A stretch of 64,000 nucleotides of DNA from Phylloscopus collybita (taxonomy: Eukaryota; Chordata; Aves; Passeriformes; Phylloscopidae): positions 7,381,001 to 7,445,000 of the forward strand of contig JAJNNQ010000008.1 in the NCBI GenBank assembly GCA_027886175.1, written 5' to 3'. Every line of letters starts with the position of its first letter. Positions within the stretch are counted from its first letter, which is position 1. The position numbers and the translations under genes are program-made. Below the pieces are notes generated by a model. That model saw only the letters and a list, made by a program, of their open reading frames with translations, was not told the DNA's origin and made no database searches. Below, piece after piece: positions 37,924 to 52,317 of this stretch.

Positions 37924-40900
37924 CAGGTATGGGCCCTGGTGGTGCTCACGCCGCAGAGCTGGCCCGGAAAAATACTCAGGGAACAGATCAGACAACAGCT
38001 GTAGAATTCCCCACACATGCCCTGATCCACAGCCAGGGGAACATCTTTTTGGCACTATTCAAGGGAATTTGACATGCTGTCTCACAGGAGTAGAAGGTAC
38101 CCTACACATATCTGAATGATTTTCTTAGTTAAACAACGTAAAAGCAGTCAAGTTCCCAGGCATTATCAAGAAGCAGAATCATGACAGCATCTTTCCAGTA
38201 CCAACAGTGCTCTGCTGAGTAGGCTTTTCATAGAAAGAAAGGCATTTCCTCCAACACTTTGTTGTGGTTGCACAGGACATGCATTTGAAGACCTTCACTG
38301 GCGTAACAGTCCTTCCCTCAGCAAGGACAAACCATCCTCAACACTTACAGACAGCAGGTTTTTCTCCTCTAAGGCCTAAACCAATTTTTCATTTGTGCCA
38401 CAACAACAAAGAATTCCTTTATATCCTCGGCATATCATGACAAAGGAAGCCCCAAGGAGAAGGTGAGCTTAACACTGAAACTCCTTCTACCTCCTAGAAA
38501 ACCCTCCCAAGTCCTGCCTTATCTATTCCAATAGCAAAACATTGTAAGAACACCTTTCCTACAGCAGGTATGGCCATTCACAATAAAGTAGCATTACTTT
38601 CAATTCTGTGTGTGCACAAAACCTTTCAGATTAAATATCTCTCCAAACGTGCACCTATTCTTGACATATTCTACAAACTGACAATCCTTTTCTCTGATAT
38701 TTTAACAGGTCACACATTTGTGATTGAATTATACAAGGCACTTTATTGAAATACTGTTTTTCACTTGTGGATCTGCTTAGCACTTAGATTAGCTACTACT
38801 AGAGCTGAATTATGACCCTAAGGAGTCTAACAACAGAAAGCTAAGGCATCTGCAATGCCATGAGATTCTGTCACTCCTGCTGGTAGCAGTACACACCTGC
38901 AGGATGATGCTCAGACCAAGTACTGTCTGCCTTGAGAGCCTAACAAGTTCTTGACAGTCTACCTCAGGAAATCAATATGACCTTGACATCAACTGCACTA
39001 AAAGCAGCTAAAATTAGCCACCTGGAAACTTGATCTTCATGCATTACTACATCTACATCACCTTTGTTCATGTTTATTACTAAACAAGGCATCTCTTTGT
39101 GCATATCAAGTCACCAAAACAGTAGTAATATCAGAACCATACAACAAATAAAAGAACTACTTACAGCAATCAGTAGTTTGGGGACTTTGCCCAAATCAGC
39201 TTCTCATTTTTTTACATTATAATCACATGAAAACTTGAAAACTACAGTTGCTTTTAACTCACTACAGTGAAAAAATCTTGAAGGTATATCAATTCATCAT
39301 TTTAATTATAAAATTGCATTTCAGAATGCAACTTTAAAAAAACCCAAAGCATGAACTCAAGAGATTTCTGAATTCCATACTAGCACTTTGAAATTATTTC
39401 CTCTAGAATAGTCTGCAAAAATTAGTCCTCTAGTGACTTATAATGTTGGATTTGTAATTAAAAAGTTTATTTAAAAAACCAAAAACTCTGTCACTGCCTT
39501 GACAGAGTCCATCTGTAGAAGATTACTTACAATATCTATGTGTGTCACCCCGTGTGCATGCAGAAAGGCATTTCCTTTGCTGCATGGCAATCCCAGCAAA
39601 AGATGTAGTTTTCTTTAGACAGTAAACTGAAATGAGAGTTTCAGTTAATCAGGCTAAGTCTGCACAACTAATGGAAAAATCACCTAAACATGCAACAGGG
39701 TTTCTTTTCTCCAGAGACAACTCCCTCCAGAGTTCCTTCTGAACTGCATTTTATTTTCCTGTTCAATAGCTGCCCCACACCATCTGCTGGGATTGCTTCA
39801 CAAAGCCAAGAGCACAGGCAAATAAATATCTGTGGGGTTCTATCATTTTCGCATTCTCTTTGGTGCATATATGAAACTATTAAGAGAACCAATGAAGTAT
39901 TCCAAGTAGTAGTTTTTTCAATATGCTGATAATATACTTCCTTCTTCTTCTAGCTTATTATAACTGCTAACAAATGTCTCAGTGTTTAATGGATATAGAA
40001 TTTCAAGACACACATCTATGAAACCTAACCCAAATTAAAATAGACATGCTACAGATAGATTAAAAAAAAAAAAAAGAAATATACCAGGTGAGAGTCTATC
40101 TTTTTCATCTTCCATACTTGTTATCTATAATGTTGGTAAATGAATGGCTAACAATTACAGCACTGTGGCCAGATAACAGTTTCTTATCTGTGTAACAGTC
40201 ACTTCAGAACATACATCTGTGATTTGGGATGTAAATGTGATTTATGCCTCACAAGGCATTTAGCACCATGTTTCATGTTTATAACCAAATTTTAAATTTC
40301 TATGGAAATGAAAACACTAATGGAAAGGTCAGCAACCTTAAACTAGTCATGTTTCGAAGATGAAACATGCACCTGTTGGCACATCACGCTCTCTCTACAC
40401 AGGGTGTTGTTTCACATCTCAGTGCTCCAGAACCCAGTAATAATATCACTGATCATGTTGTGCCACTAATATAGTTAAGGTACCATAGCTGTCATTAGTA
40501 GGAGCTTCTTAACCAGTGACCTGCCTTATCATTCATGGGGGAAGATCAAGCCACACCCATGTAAGCAGCTGCTAACCTGGGCGTGCTGCAGAGGCAGCAA
40601 CAGAAGTTACAGAATGAGTCTGTAGCACGCATTTTGCTTCCATTTGGAAGAGATTGTTTGAAGAAAGTATTTTGGGGTTCAGTGCCAACTATAGTTAGAA
40701 TCTTTTTCTGAATAGTTAGTAGTGGTATGAAAACTTCTCTTGGGCTCCGGTCTGTAATGCAAGAGCTATTTGAAAAATGGCAGACAATGCCAACAAAACC
40801 CACTGCCTCAGCAAAACTTCTCAGTGCTCTTTTCCCATGCAGGGCCAGAACACCCAGAATGTGCATTGGTCTGAGGCTGATGCAGGGCACACCTCGTGGT

Positions 40901-43900
40901 GCACTATGGCAGTACCACTGCACTTACCACGAGATAACCATGGGCTCCTGGCTATGAAAAAAATGTTATCATATCCAAGGCACCTGGTGGATGCACCATT
41001 GAGTTACTAGGCTCAGACCAAATTCACAGTCATGACATACCTCTAGCTCTACTTTTACATTTGCTTTTTTAATCTAAAGGTCCAAAATAGTCCAGCAAAA
41101 AACTTCTGGTTTTTTTCTTGCATTCTTGCCTAATCTTAACCTTACAAATTTTGAAATTACTTGATTCCTTAAAAAACAGGGATGACTGAACTCTCTATAA
41201 CAGGCAATTGAGGTTTCAGTTCACTGTTTGAAACAAGTCTTATGTGGGCACCTGGAAATAAATCTGTAGAATATTTCACCAAATAGTTACAGACAAGAAA
41301 ATATTTCAAGAAGATATTTCTGTTTTATAAAGAGCAGTCATTAGGGCTCAAAACTCCCAGGTAAAGCTCTAAAATACATTGATCCATTGAAATCCAACAT
41401 CATCCAACACCTTCTTGGATGGTACAGATAAGAATTTGCTTCTTCTGGAACACATACACATACATATGCCTGATTTTACAATTGGAAAAGTTTATTTACA
41501 TATAAAGCCAGATAGCTTCTATGCCCAGCTTTTTGTTTTGGTTTTTTGTTTGTTTGTTTTTTACCTTTTAAACTCCAGAAAAACATAACATTAGCTGAAA
41601 CTGCTCTAATTTAAGGTGACAAAATCCTTTAAAATTATGATTAAAAGGTAAAATAATGAAGAATTGACTACAGAAGTCTTCAGAACAGAAAACAAAATTG
41701 CAAGAAACTCAAAATTAAACTGAATTTTCACAAGTTGCCATTTACCCACCCATGTTCTATATGGCCACCTCTTTTGTGTGCCCCTGAGAGTTATTTTCTC
41801 ATGGGTTTGTTTTCTTTCCTTACCAGCCAGAGAAGAAGACCAGAAAACAAAAACCCACCCCCAACTACCTTCAAAGAGAGCATCATATGAAGAGCTCTCT
41901 TTTCCCCTTAATCCCAACATCCAGGGTAGCTTCATCATGCATGTCCCAATCACACTAAAAGCCAGCACAGCATCCATCTCTGAACAAGAAAAAGCAACAG
42001 GACCTTAATGGCCATTGGTATTAACAGCCTTAATGGTCACCAGAATTTCAGTTACAGTGTTCCCCCTACATCTCTCATTGAAGTGGCCTTGAAAGAACAG
42101 GTTATGATTGAAACAAAACCCACTTTCATGCTCAGGAGGTTTACTGCTGTCAGTATTTCCTTCCACTATCCCCCAGTTCTTCCACTCTCTCCTAAGTTTG
42201 TTATCAGCCCAGATTCAGAAGACATTCCAGGTGTGAAGGGTTGTAAACTGCACAACCCTCCAGGGTCGATTCTTGGTACTCTGCTACTTGGAGGAGTCAC
42301 TGAACCTGCTGAAGGGATGAAAGGAAGGGCAAGTGGGCAAGAACTCTTCGAAACCAGCAGGAAGCTGCCCACCTTTTGTCTCAGTGCCTCACTTCTGCAA
42401 ATACCTACAGAAAGGGAAGTCAGGCTAGGACAGAGAAACAACCACACATTGAATGAAACAGAGGCAGCTTTTCTTCCACAGCATGCTTTAACAGCCTAAT
42501 TTACCAAATTCTGCTCACATTTTATAATACATTAAATGCAATGGCAAAAGCCAATTCAATTAAAAGGTACGTGAACCAGCTTATTCAAAATATAAAGGCT
42601 ACTGGAAAAACATGCTGCAATGGACCATTGTCTTGGTCAGTCCCCAGGAAATGATCCTATGATAATATTGGCAGCCTTCTTTTTTTTTTTTTTTTTCTTT
42701 TTTTAAAGTATGCATTTTTCAGTGCTTGTTTGTAGCAGAACAATGGAGTATTGTTGACAAGATGACAGATGTGAAAAATAGGTATCATTTGATTAAGAGG
42801 AAAATACCAATCATGAAAGATCTTTAAATCAAAACAGATTGCATATTCAGAAAGACTAGCATGTAACATCTCTCTATAATTTTATTCCCTAGAAGCAGTT
42901 AAGTTTAAAAGTTTACTTAATCTTTGAACATGGCTTTTTTTTTGTAGTATTACTCAGTACCTTACAGAGTATCCAAAATGTTTTCAACATTCATAATTTC
43001 GGTGAGACTAAAAAAACCCAGCACTTAATGTTAAACCCAGCACTTAACACTAAAACATACATGACAGAAATTGGGAAAATTATTTTTAACATCAACAGCT
43101 GGGGAGTCACTAATATCAGTACTGCACAGCATATTTCCATTTAAATCAAAGAGGGGGCATATTTCCTCCACTTCAATTCACAACAACTTACATATTTTTT
43201 GTTTCAGCTTCAATGAACTACTTTAGCAGCTTCATATGCCAGAATCTTCAGTTCAAAAGAGTCCTTTAGCATATATGCTAACCTAATGAAACTCCTTCCC
43301 TTGAATCTAGTTTTCTCAATTAAATATTCATGAACAAAATCCTTCCCCCTAGTTAAGGAGTAAAACAAGATGCCTAAAGAAAAAGAATTTATCAAAAAGG
43401 GTGATGGTTCAAAATTAAGAAGTCCCAAGTCAGAGGATGCTACTGGGGAACAACAGGTTGATTTCAGGCAAATGAAAGCCAAAAAGCAAAAAACCAAACC
43501 ATTTTTCCCCAAAAACCTCCTATAAAATTTCTGGAGAAAGAACATAGCATCCCAGAGCCTCATATTAATAACTCTAAAATAAATTTTGGTAGGGATCAAA
43601 CAGAAAAACTTGAAAAAAAAAGTTGCAAGACAGGTTTCGAAAAATTACTGCTATGGTTATATTTCTAACCTCAACTGAGTCTGACTACTAGCAAAAGTGG
43701 CAGGACTAGACCCACTAGAAAGCACAAGAAAAGAGAAATTCTTATCTTTAACAGACCTGAAGTCAGCAGAAACTGTCACCAACACAGAGCAGAGTGACAG
43801 CCTGGTTAGAGACTGCTGCCAAGGGTATGCCCAGGCATGGTCATGAGCAGGAGCCCCTCTGTACCTCTGTGCCCAACAAACAAGGCTGGGTCACCATTTC

Positions 43901-44236
43901 TGAAATCTAAAATTACTCAAAGCCTGGACACATTTGTAATTGACATTCAGTCAGGAAGCACACTGGGCTGGCACCAGAAAACACATCACTCGTGTGGTGT
44001 TGGGAGTTGATCAGATTTCAAACACTACATGAATTGCACGTCAAAGAATCCTCCAAAGGATGATATAAATAGGAGCTACAATACAGACACATCAAAATAA
44101 ATTTGCCTAATCTATTTAAAAAATTGTTCTTACTGAACTCAAAGACAGTAAGACACATGTCTGGTTTTGTCACTCAGATGTTCCTTAAATAATTTACCTG
44201 CCTTCCCTGTGACAGCTTGGGTTCTCTAACAGCTGG

Positions 44237-44269
44237 TTTCTGCTTTTAAGAGTTTCTTAAAAGCAGAAA
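44237..44269. repeat. Perfect 14-bp inverted repeat with 5-nt loop
   Basis: TTTCTGCTTTTAAG, loop AGTTT, then CTTAAAAGCAGAAA. An RNA or single strand would fold into a clean hairpin. It is too short for a typical miRNA precursor. Confidence 0.75.
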
Positions 44270-45810
44270 GTTTCTTAAGGACCAAAATTCCTGCCACGAC
44301 AAAGTTTACACATCAAGCTGAGCCATACCTAGGCCTCATGGACAACTTCTGCAAATGACTTAAAGATAAAAAACAATGCACATGTACTGCATTTTCTTAT
44401 GCTTCTGAGGAATACAAACAAGCACTGGAAGCCATAGCATGTTGCAAGTCTCAAAAAGCACAAGAGCTATGCTTTGCTTGTGAGTTTCCTTAAAATACTA
44501 TTAAAGAAATCTCTGTATTATGATGCTCATTAAAAAAATAAGGTACAGTGAAACAATTCCTTTTAATATTACTTAAGATTATTTAAAAAACCTATCAGTA
44601 GGACTGTCATTTTGAAACAATGTTTCAAACTCTAAGAAAATACACACAAATCTCAGAACCACAATATTTGCAATGGCTTCCTTAACACTAAGGCTTAACT
44701 TCTGTTTTCTTTCCAAGATATAAATTAAAACTAAATAGTGAGGTCATGAATATCTCTTAAAAGAGGCCTTCCTGTCAATCTATGAAACTAAATCTGGTTT
44801 GCAATTCAATATGCTGCTCAACAGCATTATGTGATATGCTACACATATATGATATGCTACTAATATTGAACTTATTTTCAAATATGGGCTAACTCCTGAG
44901 CAGGCAGTATATAAAAATGGGAATAATTTCAGGAGATAAAAATTAAAATGCTTGCCTTCACAGTAACATATCAAGAGAACAAAAAACTCAAGTAAGTACA
45001 AATACAAGGCAAATAATCCACACAAAAGAAAACCTGCCACATTTATGAAAGAAAAATCAATCTCTGCTACAAATTACACAGCTTTCAAAAATGTAAGACT
45101 TGTCATCGTCATCTTTTCTAGCCTAAAGCTACATTCCTAGCTTCATTTATCATGCTTACTGAAATCAGCATTAGAATTCTCAGTCTCATCATCCTAAGAA
45201 ACCCACTAATTTATATTTATTAGCCTTAAGAGTTCCCAAATTCAATCCACTCAACGCCTGATGATAAACACTCTCTTAGAAATCTGTGTAACCAGGAAAT
45301 AGAGCATTTTTTTTAACTGATTATAAACAAAGAGAACAATACCTCTCCAGATGCAAGAGGCTGTTTGGGAGACAAAGTTGGAAATTATTTTGATTTATCT
45401 ATATATTTAGAAATAACATAATAGCTAAAAGAAACTGCAAAACCTGACTGCACAAAACATACAGACATCTGGGCAAAAGCCACATGAATTCCAAATGTAC
45501 CAGATTCTCTGGCTTCAAAACCACACTACTGGTTAACATCTTTACAAGTTCTGCTGCTCTTTCAGTAATAACACTTCACTAACACTTCATAAAGTGTTGA
45601 TTTTCCACAAAATGTCTCAAGATAAAATGCTGCTCTGAAAGTTTTACAGGCAATGGTATGTTCAAAGCCACTCACAAATGCAGAGTGTAGGTAACAGTGT
45701 TAGTTAAAGCAGGTTGGTGGTTACTGGGGCCAATGGACAATCCCAAAACAAGTCCACTTGCACTCTCTTTGTATCACTGCACAAAATATTGCTTCCCACT
45801 CCTTCCTCTC

Positions 45811-46140
45811 TCACAGAATCACTGAATGGCTGAGGTTGGAAGGGACCTCTGGAGATCAAGTAGTTCATCCCCCTAGGACAGGCTGCAAAGGATGGTGTCC
45901 AGACAGTTGTGGAGTAGAAGGAGACTCCAGAACCTCTCTGGGCAGCCTAATCTAGAGCTCTGTCACCCTCACAGTAAAGCAGTTTTTCTTCACATTTAGA
46001 TGAAAGCTCCTGTGTTTCAGTTTGTGCCCCTTGTCCTGTCACTGGGCACTACTGGAATGAGCCTGGCCCCGTGCTCTTGACACCTTCAGGTGTTTGTGTG
46101 CACTGACAAGCTCCCCCATCGTGTCTATGGAACACGATGC
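45811..46140 (-). mobile_element. CR1 LINE 3' fragment (minus orientation)
   Basis: The plus strand reads TCACAGAATCACTGAATGGC, then GAGGTTGGAAGGGACCTCTGGAGATC and phrases such as GACAGGCTGCAAAGGATGG and CTTGTCCTGTCACTGGGC. This is the reverse complement of an avian CR1 tail, so the element lies on the minus strand with its 3' end near 45811. It is truncated, diverged and has no coding capacity. Confidence 0.85.
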
Positions 46141-47983
46141 TGTGCAACTGAGAGAACTAAAGCAGGAACTTGTATTCTGGAAAAAAAGACCCTTGACAAA
46201 AAAAGTGCCAAGTTTCTCTGTACCTGAAGGAGTTTCCCAGTTCAGTTCATAGCCCAAACGCTGCAGTAACACAAGACAAAATGAAAGAATAGGAGCTTTG
46301 TTCTTTAAACTGTATTTTTTCCCGATAATTTATTATAGTTTAGGCATATATTGAACTACAGGTTTAACAGCCTATAGAATGAGTTGCTGTCTTGAAAAGA
46401 CAATTTAACATGGATTTTGTTTTCTCTTTTCTCTGTAATTAGGTACCACTTCTTCCACACAGTAAGATTGCACAATTATATCTGTACTCTCACATTAATG
46501 AATTGCTTTGTAGTTTTTCAGTGTTAACAAGACATCTATTTCCAAATAGTGATTTAGATTATTCAACCACACTTACCCTTCTTTATCATTAAAAAATATC
46601 AGCTTAAATTATTTTTATCAACTAGTCTCACCTTGCTATTTTACTCCTGCAATTTGACCCAACCAGAAGCTTTATTCCTATGCCTGCCATCTGTTAACTA
46701 CTTTTTATAAAAATGCTTCTCTTTTTGGCACATTTCAAAGACAATTATAGTAGTTATTTAATGAGTGTGCAATTACCTCAGAAAAAATATATTATTATAT
46801 TATGACAATCATTAAAACAGCAAGTGTTTAATTTTAAAGAGGAAACATACACAAAGAATTGGACAGTCTAATTATTTGACAAGTGATGAAGGTTGAGAGA
46901 GACCTTCTCAAGAAAGGTTTAAGAAAAGCATTTGTGATAGCAAAACGATCCAAATAATTGTGAAAAAAATTAATTCTACTCAACAGAAATCACTAAGAAA
47001 CTCATACAGCATTTAAAACTGTAAAAGGGATACTCTGGCACATTTTCAGTGTTCTGAAAAGCCCAGCAATTTTTGTCTTTCCCTTACTACACAGTTTTAT
47101 TTTGAAAGCCAAAAAAGGGGAAATTAAAATAGTGATAATAAAAATTATACTCATCAGTAAATGTGTTACAAGTTTATCTCACAAACATGTACTTTCTTTC
47201 CCCAGCCTGTGCAATTTGCAATTTTAAAAAATAAAATATAAAAAAGGTTTATATAAAACATATATAATATATACAAAAGCAAGTGCTTCATACACATTCA
47301 ACTATAAATAAGCTATCAAAACATTGCTCTTTTCATGATTAATATGTTATTGGCAAAAAGCCACAGATTAATAATGAAAACATTATATTATATACAGCTA
47401 TAATTTAGAACTTCATTCCAGGAACTGCACTACTTAGGCTCAGAGATGCTGCCCTACTCTTCTCATGAACTCTGGGCATTTGACACAGCTTTGTCATAGT
47501 TACTCCCACCTGTTAGTGCAGGTCTTTCTCAAGTCACAGAAATAAAGCAAAAAACCTGCACAATACTGCACAAAGGTAGTCAGTGGAGGGATTGTTTTCG
47601 TTACTGCAGCATAGATGATAAACTTATTAGGTGCTGGGAATTCTGCTGCCTCGCTGTGATTACAGGATTTAAGTTCCTATGATGAAGGTAAAAAATGTTC
47701 TTGAGGCACAGAAAATTAAATCCATACAACTTGTAGAAATGCTTAAAAAGAAACTTTAGATAAAGATTTACATTTGTTAATATGATGTCACCCATAAAAC
47801 TGACCCTAGTTAAAGAACAATATAAATACAGTAGATATGCTTAATGAGACATATACAAGCACTAATCAGCATTTTAGGAAGAATAATCCATGATAGGAGT
47901 ATGAAGGTTTTTTACATGTCAAAATTGCAAGGTATGATTTGTAATGAACCCAAATGCTAACTGGAACAGACATCTAGATTTCT

Positions 47984-48050
47984 AATCAGAGAATCAGTAA
48001 GGTTGGAAAAGACTCCAAAATCATTAAGTCCAGCTTTTGGCTTGATGCAA
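47984..48050 (-). mobile_element. Short CR1 tail fragment (minus orientation)
   Basis: AATCAGAGAATCAGTAAGG then TTGGAAAAGACTCCAAAATC and ATTAAGTCCAGC match the same reversed CR1 terminus as the copy at 45811, over about 65 bp only. Confidence 0.6.
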
Positions 48051-49253
48051 AGATGTAAGATGGTGCAAAGTAGGATAGATTTTGAGATGTGTATTTGTTA
48101 TGCTCAGTCTCACTGAATATTGCACTGCTTCCCAAGTCACATGCATAGAGCAGCACCATAATTTTAAAATCTTGTATTGTACCAACACTTAGGAGCCATA
48201 ATCTATAAACTTACTATGCAAAATAGCCAGTCTCTTCTACAGAGAAGTTCTATATAATATGACCAGTTCCTTAATTTAAAATATTCCTTACTTAAAATGA
48301 AACCTGTTAAAAAAATTTAATTAAAATTTTAAAAAATTAAAATTATAAAAAATATAAGAAACACATTCTAATACTATACTATATCTATACAATATTGGTG
48401 TATGTATACATACAGACACACAAATCCTGTATCCTTTACTTTGATCCATCTTTCATAACTGCTTATATATCAAGTAGCTGTCTGGTCTTAGATCTTGCAG
48501 TTGGCCAACAAAGCACATCACTGCTTACTATGTGTTACAGTCCACGACTGTATGCACAGCTAGAGCAGCAACCAGTAGCAGGGTAAGAGTTTTACAAGTC
48601 GAGTAATCCAATGGCTACATGTCTACAATGAATTTAGAATTGTTATCAAAGTGCCATCTGATACCACAGACATGTCAGACATGCACGGCCTGTGACAATT
48701 CAGGACATCTCAGCAACACATAAATCTGGACTTGGATCTGGTGAGAGTTAATTCCCTCTCTGATGATAAGCTCATATATGAGGTTATGCCACTCTGATAT
48801 ATACAACACCACCCAAGCAATCATCTGTGAGGTTCAGACTTTGCCAAACTTTCAACAAGGGTGAGACAAATTCTTCCAAAAAAATTAGTGTTGTCTATTT
48901 CTATAAAAGAAGAGGCAGGACAGCTCAGGCTTGCAGGCATAAAAACTCTTGCATGTTTCAAGTCAGTTTTTACACAAATTCATGAATATGCTGAATTGTC
49001 GGGTTAGGTGCCAAACTTTCAGTCACAAAAAGGAAAAAAAAAATTATTATGTGATTTAAGAACTAAGACTACCACCTCATCCTATAGCACTTTATATTAT
49101 TAATGAAATACTGTTTTTCATCAGCATATTTTTCATTTACATATTACTTTTAATCTCAATTCCTCTGCTTTCATGTGTGCAGCCAGAAGACATTAGAACA
49201 CTTTTTACAAAAATAACATACACAGTGAGACAGCTGTAATCTTCTCTAAGGAC

Positions 49254-49337
49254 AGTTTATACTTAAGATTATCTTTCCAAAAGTTTATACTTGACATTAT
49301 TTTTCCAACAGTTTATATTTCACATTATCTTTTCAAC
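49254..49337. repeat. 28-bp tandem repeat, three copies
   Basis: Units starting AGTTTATA at 49254, 49282 and 49310 share the pattern AGTTTATACTTNACATTAT plus a TTTTCCAAC-like end, with a few substitutions per copy. Confidence 0.8.
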
Positions 49338-50754
49338 TTCCTTTTTCTTCTAAAGATACAAAACAATGTTGAAGCCTGTTTTTATCCTTCTGAAAAGCGA
49401 ACAGATAATTTAGCCTTAGCAAACTCAAACCAGTTTTAAGTGGAGTCAAAAGATCAGAAGTCTTGTATTAGTCAAAGCTAAGGCTACAGGAGTCTTCAGC
49501 ATTTCTCCACTTTCTGTTCTCAAACTCTGATGAAAAATGCATGATGTAAAATTAAGGTTGCAATTTATTTACAATTCTGATCTAATTACAGCAGAAAGCG
49601 TATTAGCAACATAAGACAGTCTTTTTAATTCTGCAGCATTATTACACTGAAGAGATTGTATTAATTTTTAAATTAATTTCCATCAAAAGAATAACCATAC
49701 AAGTAAAAATATTATGAGTATGCTTGCTGTCAAATACTGAAACAAGTATTTAATGTTCTTCTCTAATTTAAATAACCTCAGTCTAACTACAGTTAAAGAT
49801 CTTTGGTTGTTTAATATTGGGTCTATTCCAATAGCAACAGTTCATTAACTATTTTATAAAATAAAGTTATTCTTTCTGAGAAAACATCAACTATTATCAA
49901 ACTGAAACTGTTGAAAAAAGAATCTAAATTTGCTAGTAACTGTTTCCTTAATATGTACTAAAGCCAGTATAAAACACTGCCTTATTAAAAAATTAAAAGC
50001 TTACCTTAACTACCACATATGAAACTTGTCAAAATCCCTTCCCAACTGACTCCTACCTAAAGCCAACCAGTTTCAGGAAGATCAAAATTCCTTCCTCCTT
50101 TACCCTACCTTTTTCTGCCCTGGTTAAACTGCACACATTTGTAAAAAGCTCTAACACAACCAAATAATCTTGAACTTGAAATTCTACGAAGAAATCAAAG
50201 TATAGAAGTGAGAATTACAACTAAAGCTCCTCTTAAAATTGTAGTCAGTCAAAAGACAGATCTGAAACACTTCAGTAATTGCCATACTATTCATACATAC
50301 TGCACTGGTTTAAAGAGGCTTGTACATTGTTTGCTTCTGTCAATCCCCCATCTGTACATTCCCCAACAGTTTGACAGCTACCAGTTTGCAACCAGTTTCT
50401 GAAGGAAACATTAATCACCTGTCTGACCAGATAAACTCAAGGTCAGAATCCAATTTATACAATTTATTGCATACCCCAAAGTAATAAAAACCAAACAAAG
50501 AAGTTTTATAACTATCTGGTTTCTGGCTGTTTCATTTCAAAGAGGAAAAATATTAAAATTTTAAATACTGCAAAGTTGCTTTGTTTTCACACCACAATAA
50601 AAACAAAACCAATCTCCTAAACTTTGAAGGCTCTCCACAGATCTCAGAACTTTCCCTCTATTCCTTGTTACAAAGCAAAGTGCTAAAACTGGTGTCAGTG
50701 AGATCGAAGCAAGTCTGAAAAGGTTCTGACGAATACAACACAGAAGTCACCACA

Positions 50755-51100
50755 AAAGCACCAGAAAGTTTTATTAGACCAGCTTTTCATTGCATGGCTT
50801 ATATCCCACATGCTCCTCAAAAATGATACTAATCCCCGAGTTTCTCACCACCCCCACTTTTCCTGGAATCCATTTCCTCCTCACCCCAAGTATGCTGGGG
50901 GAGCCCAAGAGCCTCCAGACCCCTGTTCCCAACCCCTGGGGCTGCAGCCTGGCAGGGAATGGGGCGCTGCTCCCAGGGCAGGACTGCACACACACACTCC
51001 AACAGGATCCCCTTCTCCTGCCAGCTGCTGGACCCTGTGCCTTCAGAGATCTCTGACAAGGGTGGCTGCTTGGGTGCACTCTCTTTTGTTTTTTTAGGCA
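50755..51100 (-). other. GC-rich block ending in a minus-strand poly(A) signal
   Basis: On the minus strand a frame open from 51079 to 50774 (about 100 codons, no conventional ATG needed) ends in TAA, which overlaps AATAAA at 50775-50770. GU-rich downstream sequence follows (GTGCTTTTGTGGTGA). Upstream lies a long pyrimidine tract (about 51090-51125). The block stands out as GC-rich against AT-rich intron. It could be a solo LTR remnant, another retroposon, or an alternative terminal exon for a short CHD9 transcript. I recognise no protein family. Confidence 0.4.
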
Positions 51101-52317
51101 GGGAAGGGGAAAGAAAGGAAATGTTTATCAAAACCAACAGATTGCATCTACTGCATCATTCAGTTAATCAAGCTCATCTCAACCACACTGCTGGGTATCA
51201 GTGTCCCATTAACATCACACCACAATTTCAGAAAAAGTTTCACTGGTAGGAATTGACAATTACACGCTCCATAAACATAAGCAGAAGTTGTAATGGAGAA
51301 GCAATCTACTGAACCAAGACCAAAGATTAGGCGTGTTAAGCCCTTATCTCTACGCTAATGATTTAAAATTAACAGGGGAGAAATGCTACATTGTCTCCTT
51401 CACAGGCCTATATCCTACAAACTAAGCAGAAGCAAAAGTCAGTATTAAGGTCCTTGTCTTCCCCGCTTTTTTTTTTTTTTGCCAGAAAGACAGCATTCTA
51501 TATTCTCAGGCAGAGAGAATATTAATAGCAAGAATACAGAAGTAACAGTTACTAAAACCTTCTTAACACCATCTGCTTTAAATGTATATGTTTGATGTCA
51601 GAGTTTTTTCCATTTTGTAATGCACAGATTGAAACTTAAAAAACAATTTTTATGTCATCTTGTCCTCCTCATGCAGGACTCATACTTGCCGTAGATGTGC
51701 ACGTTATACTACAACAACTGCTGAGTCTTTTGGTTTAGCCAAAAGTAACAAAATCCAACATATACACAGCTTTTTATATGTTTTCTATTATTATTTATCA
51801 CATCAAAAACAAGAATAATAAGTATGTGTTTTTAGGCAATGGACACGAGCACAAAGACACAAAGCAAAGGGCAGATCAACAATGTAACCACTGCAAGTCT
51901 TGCAGGAAATCAGCCACACAAACCTTACCAAAGGTTTTAAAAACATGTTTTTCTAAGTACTTTTCAAGACAATAAGCCATTATATTCATATTCGCACCAA
52001 AATCATAAACCAGTAAATTTTCTCTGCTATACTTCAGAAATACAAGCAGCAGAAAGAGCAACATCATTTTATCTGAGTAAGATCATGTAGTCTTGCTTTC
52101 TGCTGTGATAGGAAAACAACAGGAGACGGCAATGTCTGCATCAACAGGTTAGGGTTCTTTTCCCCCTAAACGAGACTTCTTCAGGGTCAAATATCAGCTC
52201 AGAGACTTCAGTTATAATGCTTTGACTCAAGCACCAGTCACTATTAGTGACTATTTCATTTCACCCAATCCACCAAATCCGACAGTTCAAACCCCCACTC
52301 CCCCAATCCCCGCATAC

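Larger units (their letters stand above)
35944..50754 (-). other. CHD9: Major part of the 18-kb intron after coding exon 1
   Basis: AT-rich intron with two CR1 fragments, a 28-bp tandem repeat and inverted repeats listed separately. Several 120-160-codon open frames at 40.5-43.6 kb have no recognisable domain. Confidence 0.7.

Noticed and set aside
43210..43599. 129-codon minus-strand frame
   Set aside because: Phe/Leu-rich composition expected from AT-rich DNA; no family resemblance and no supporting signals.
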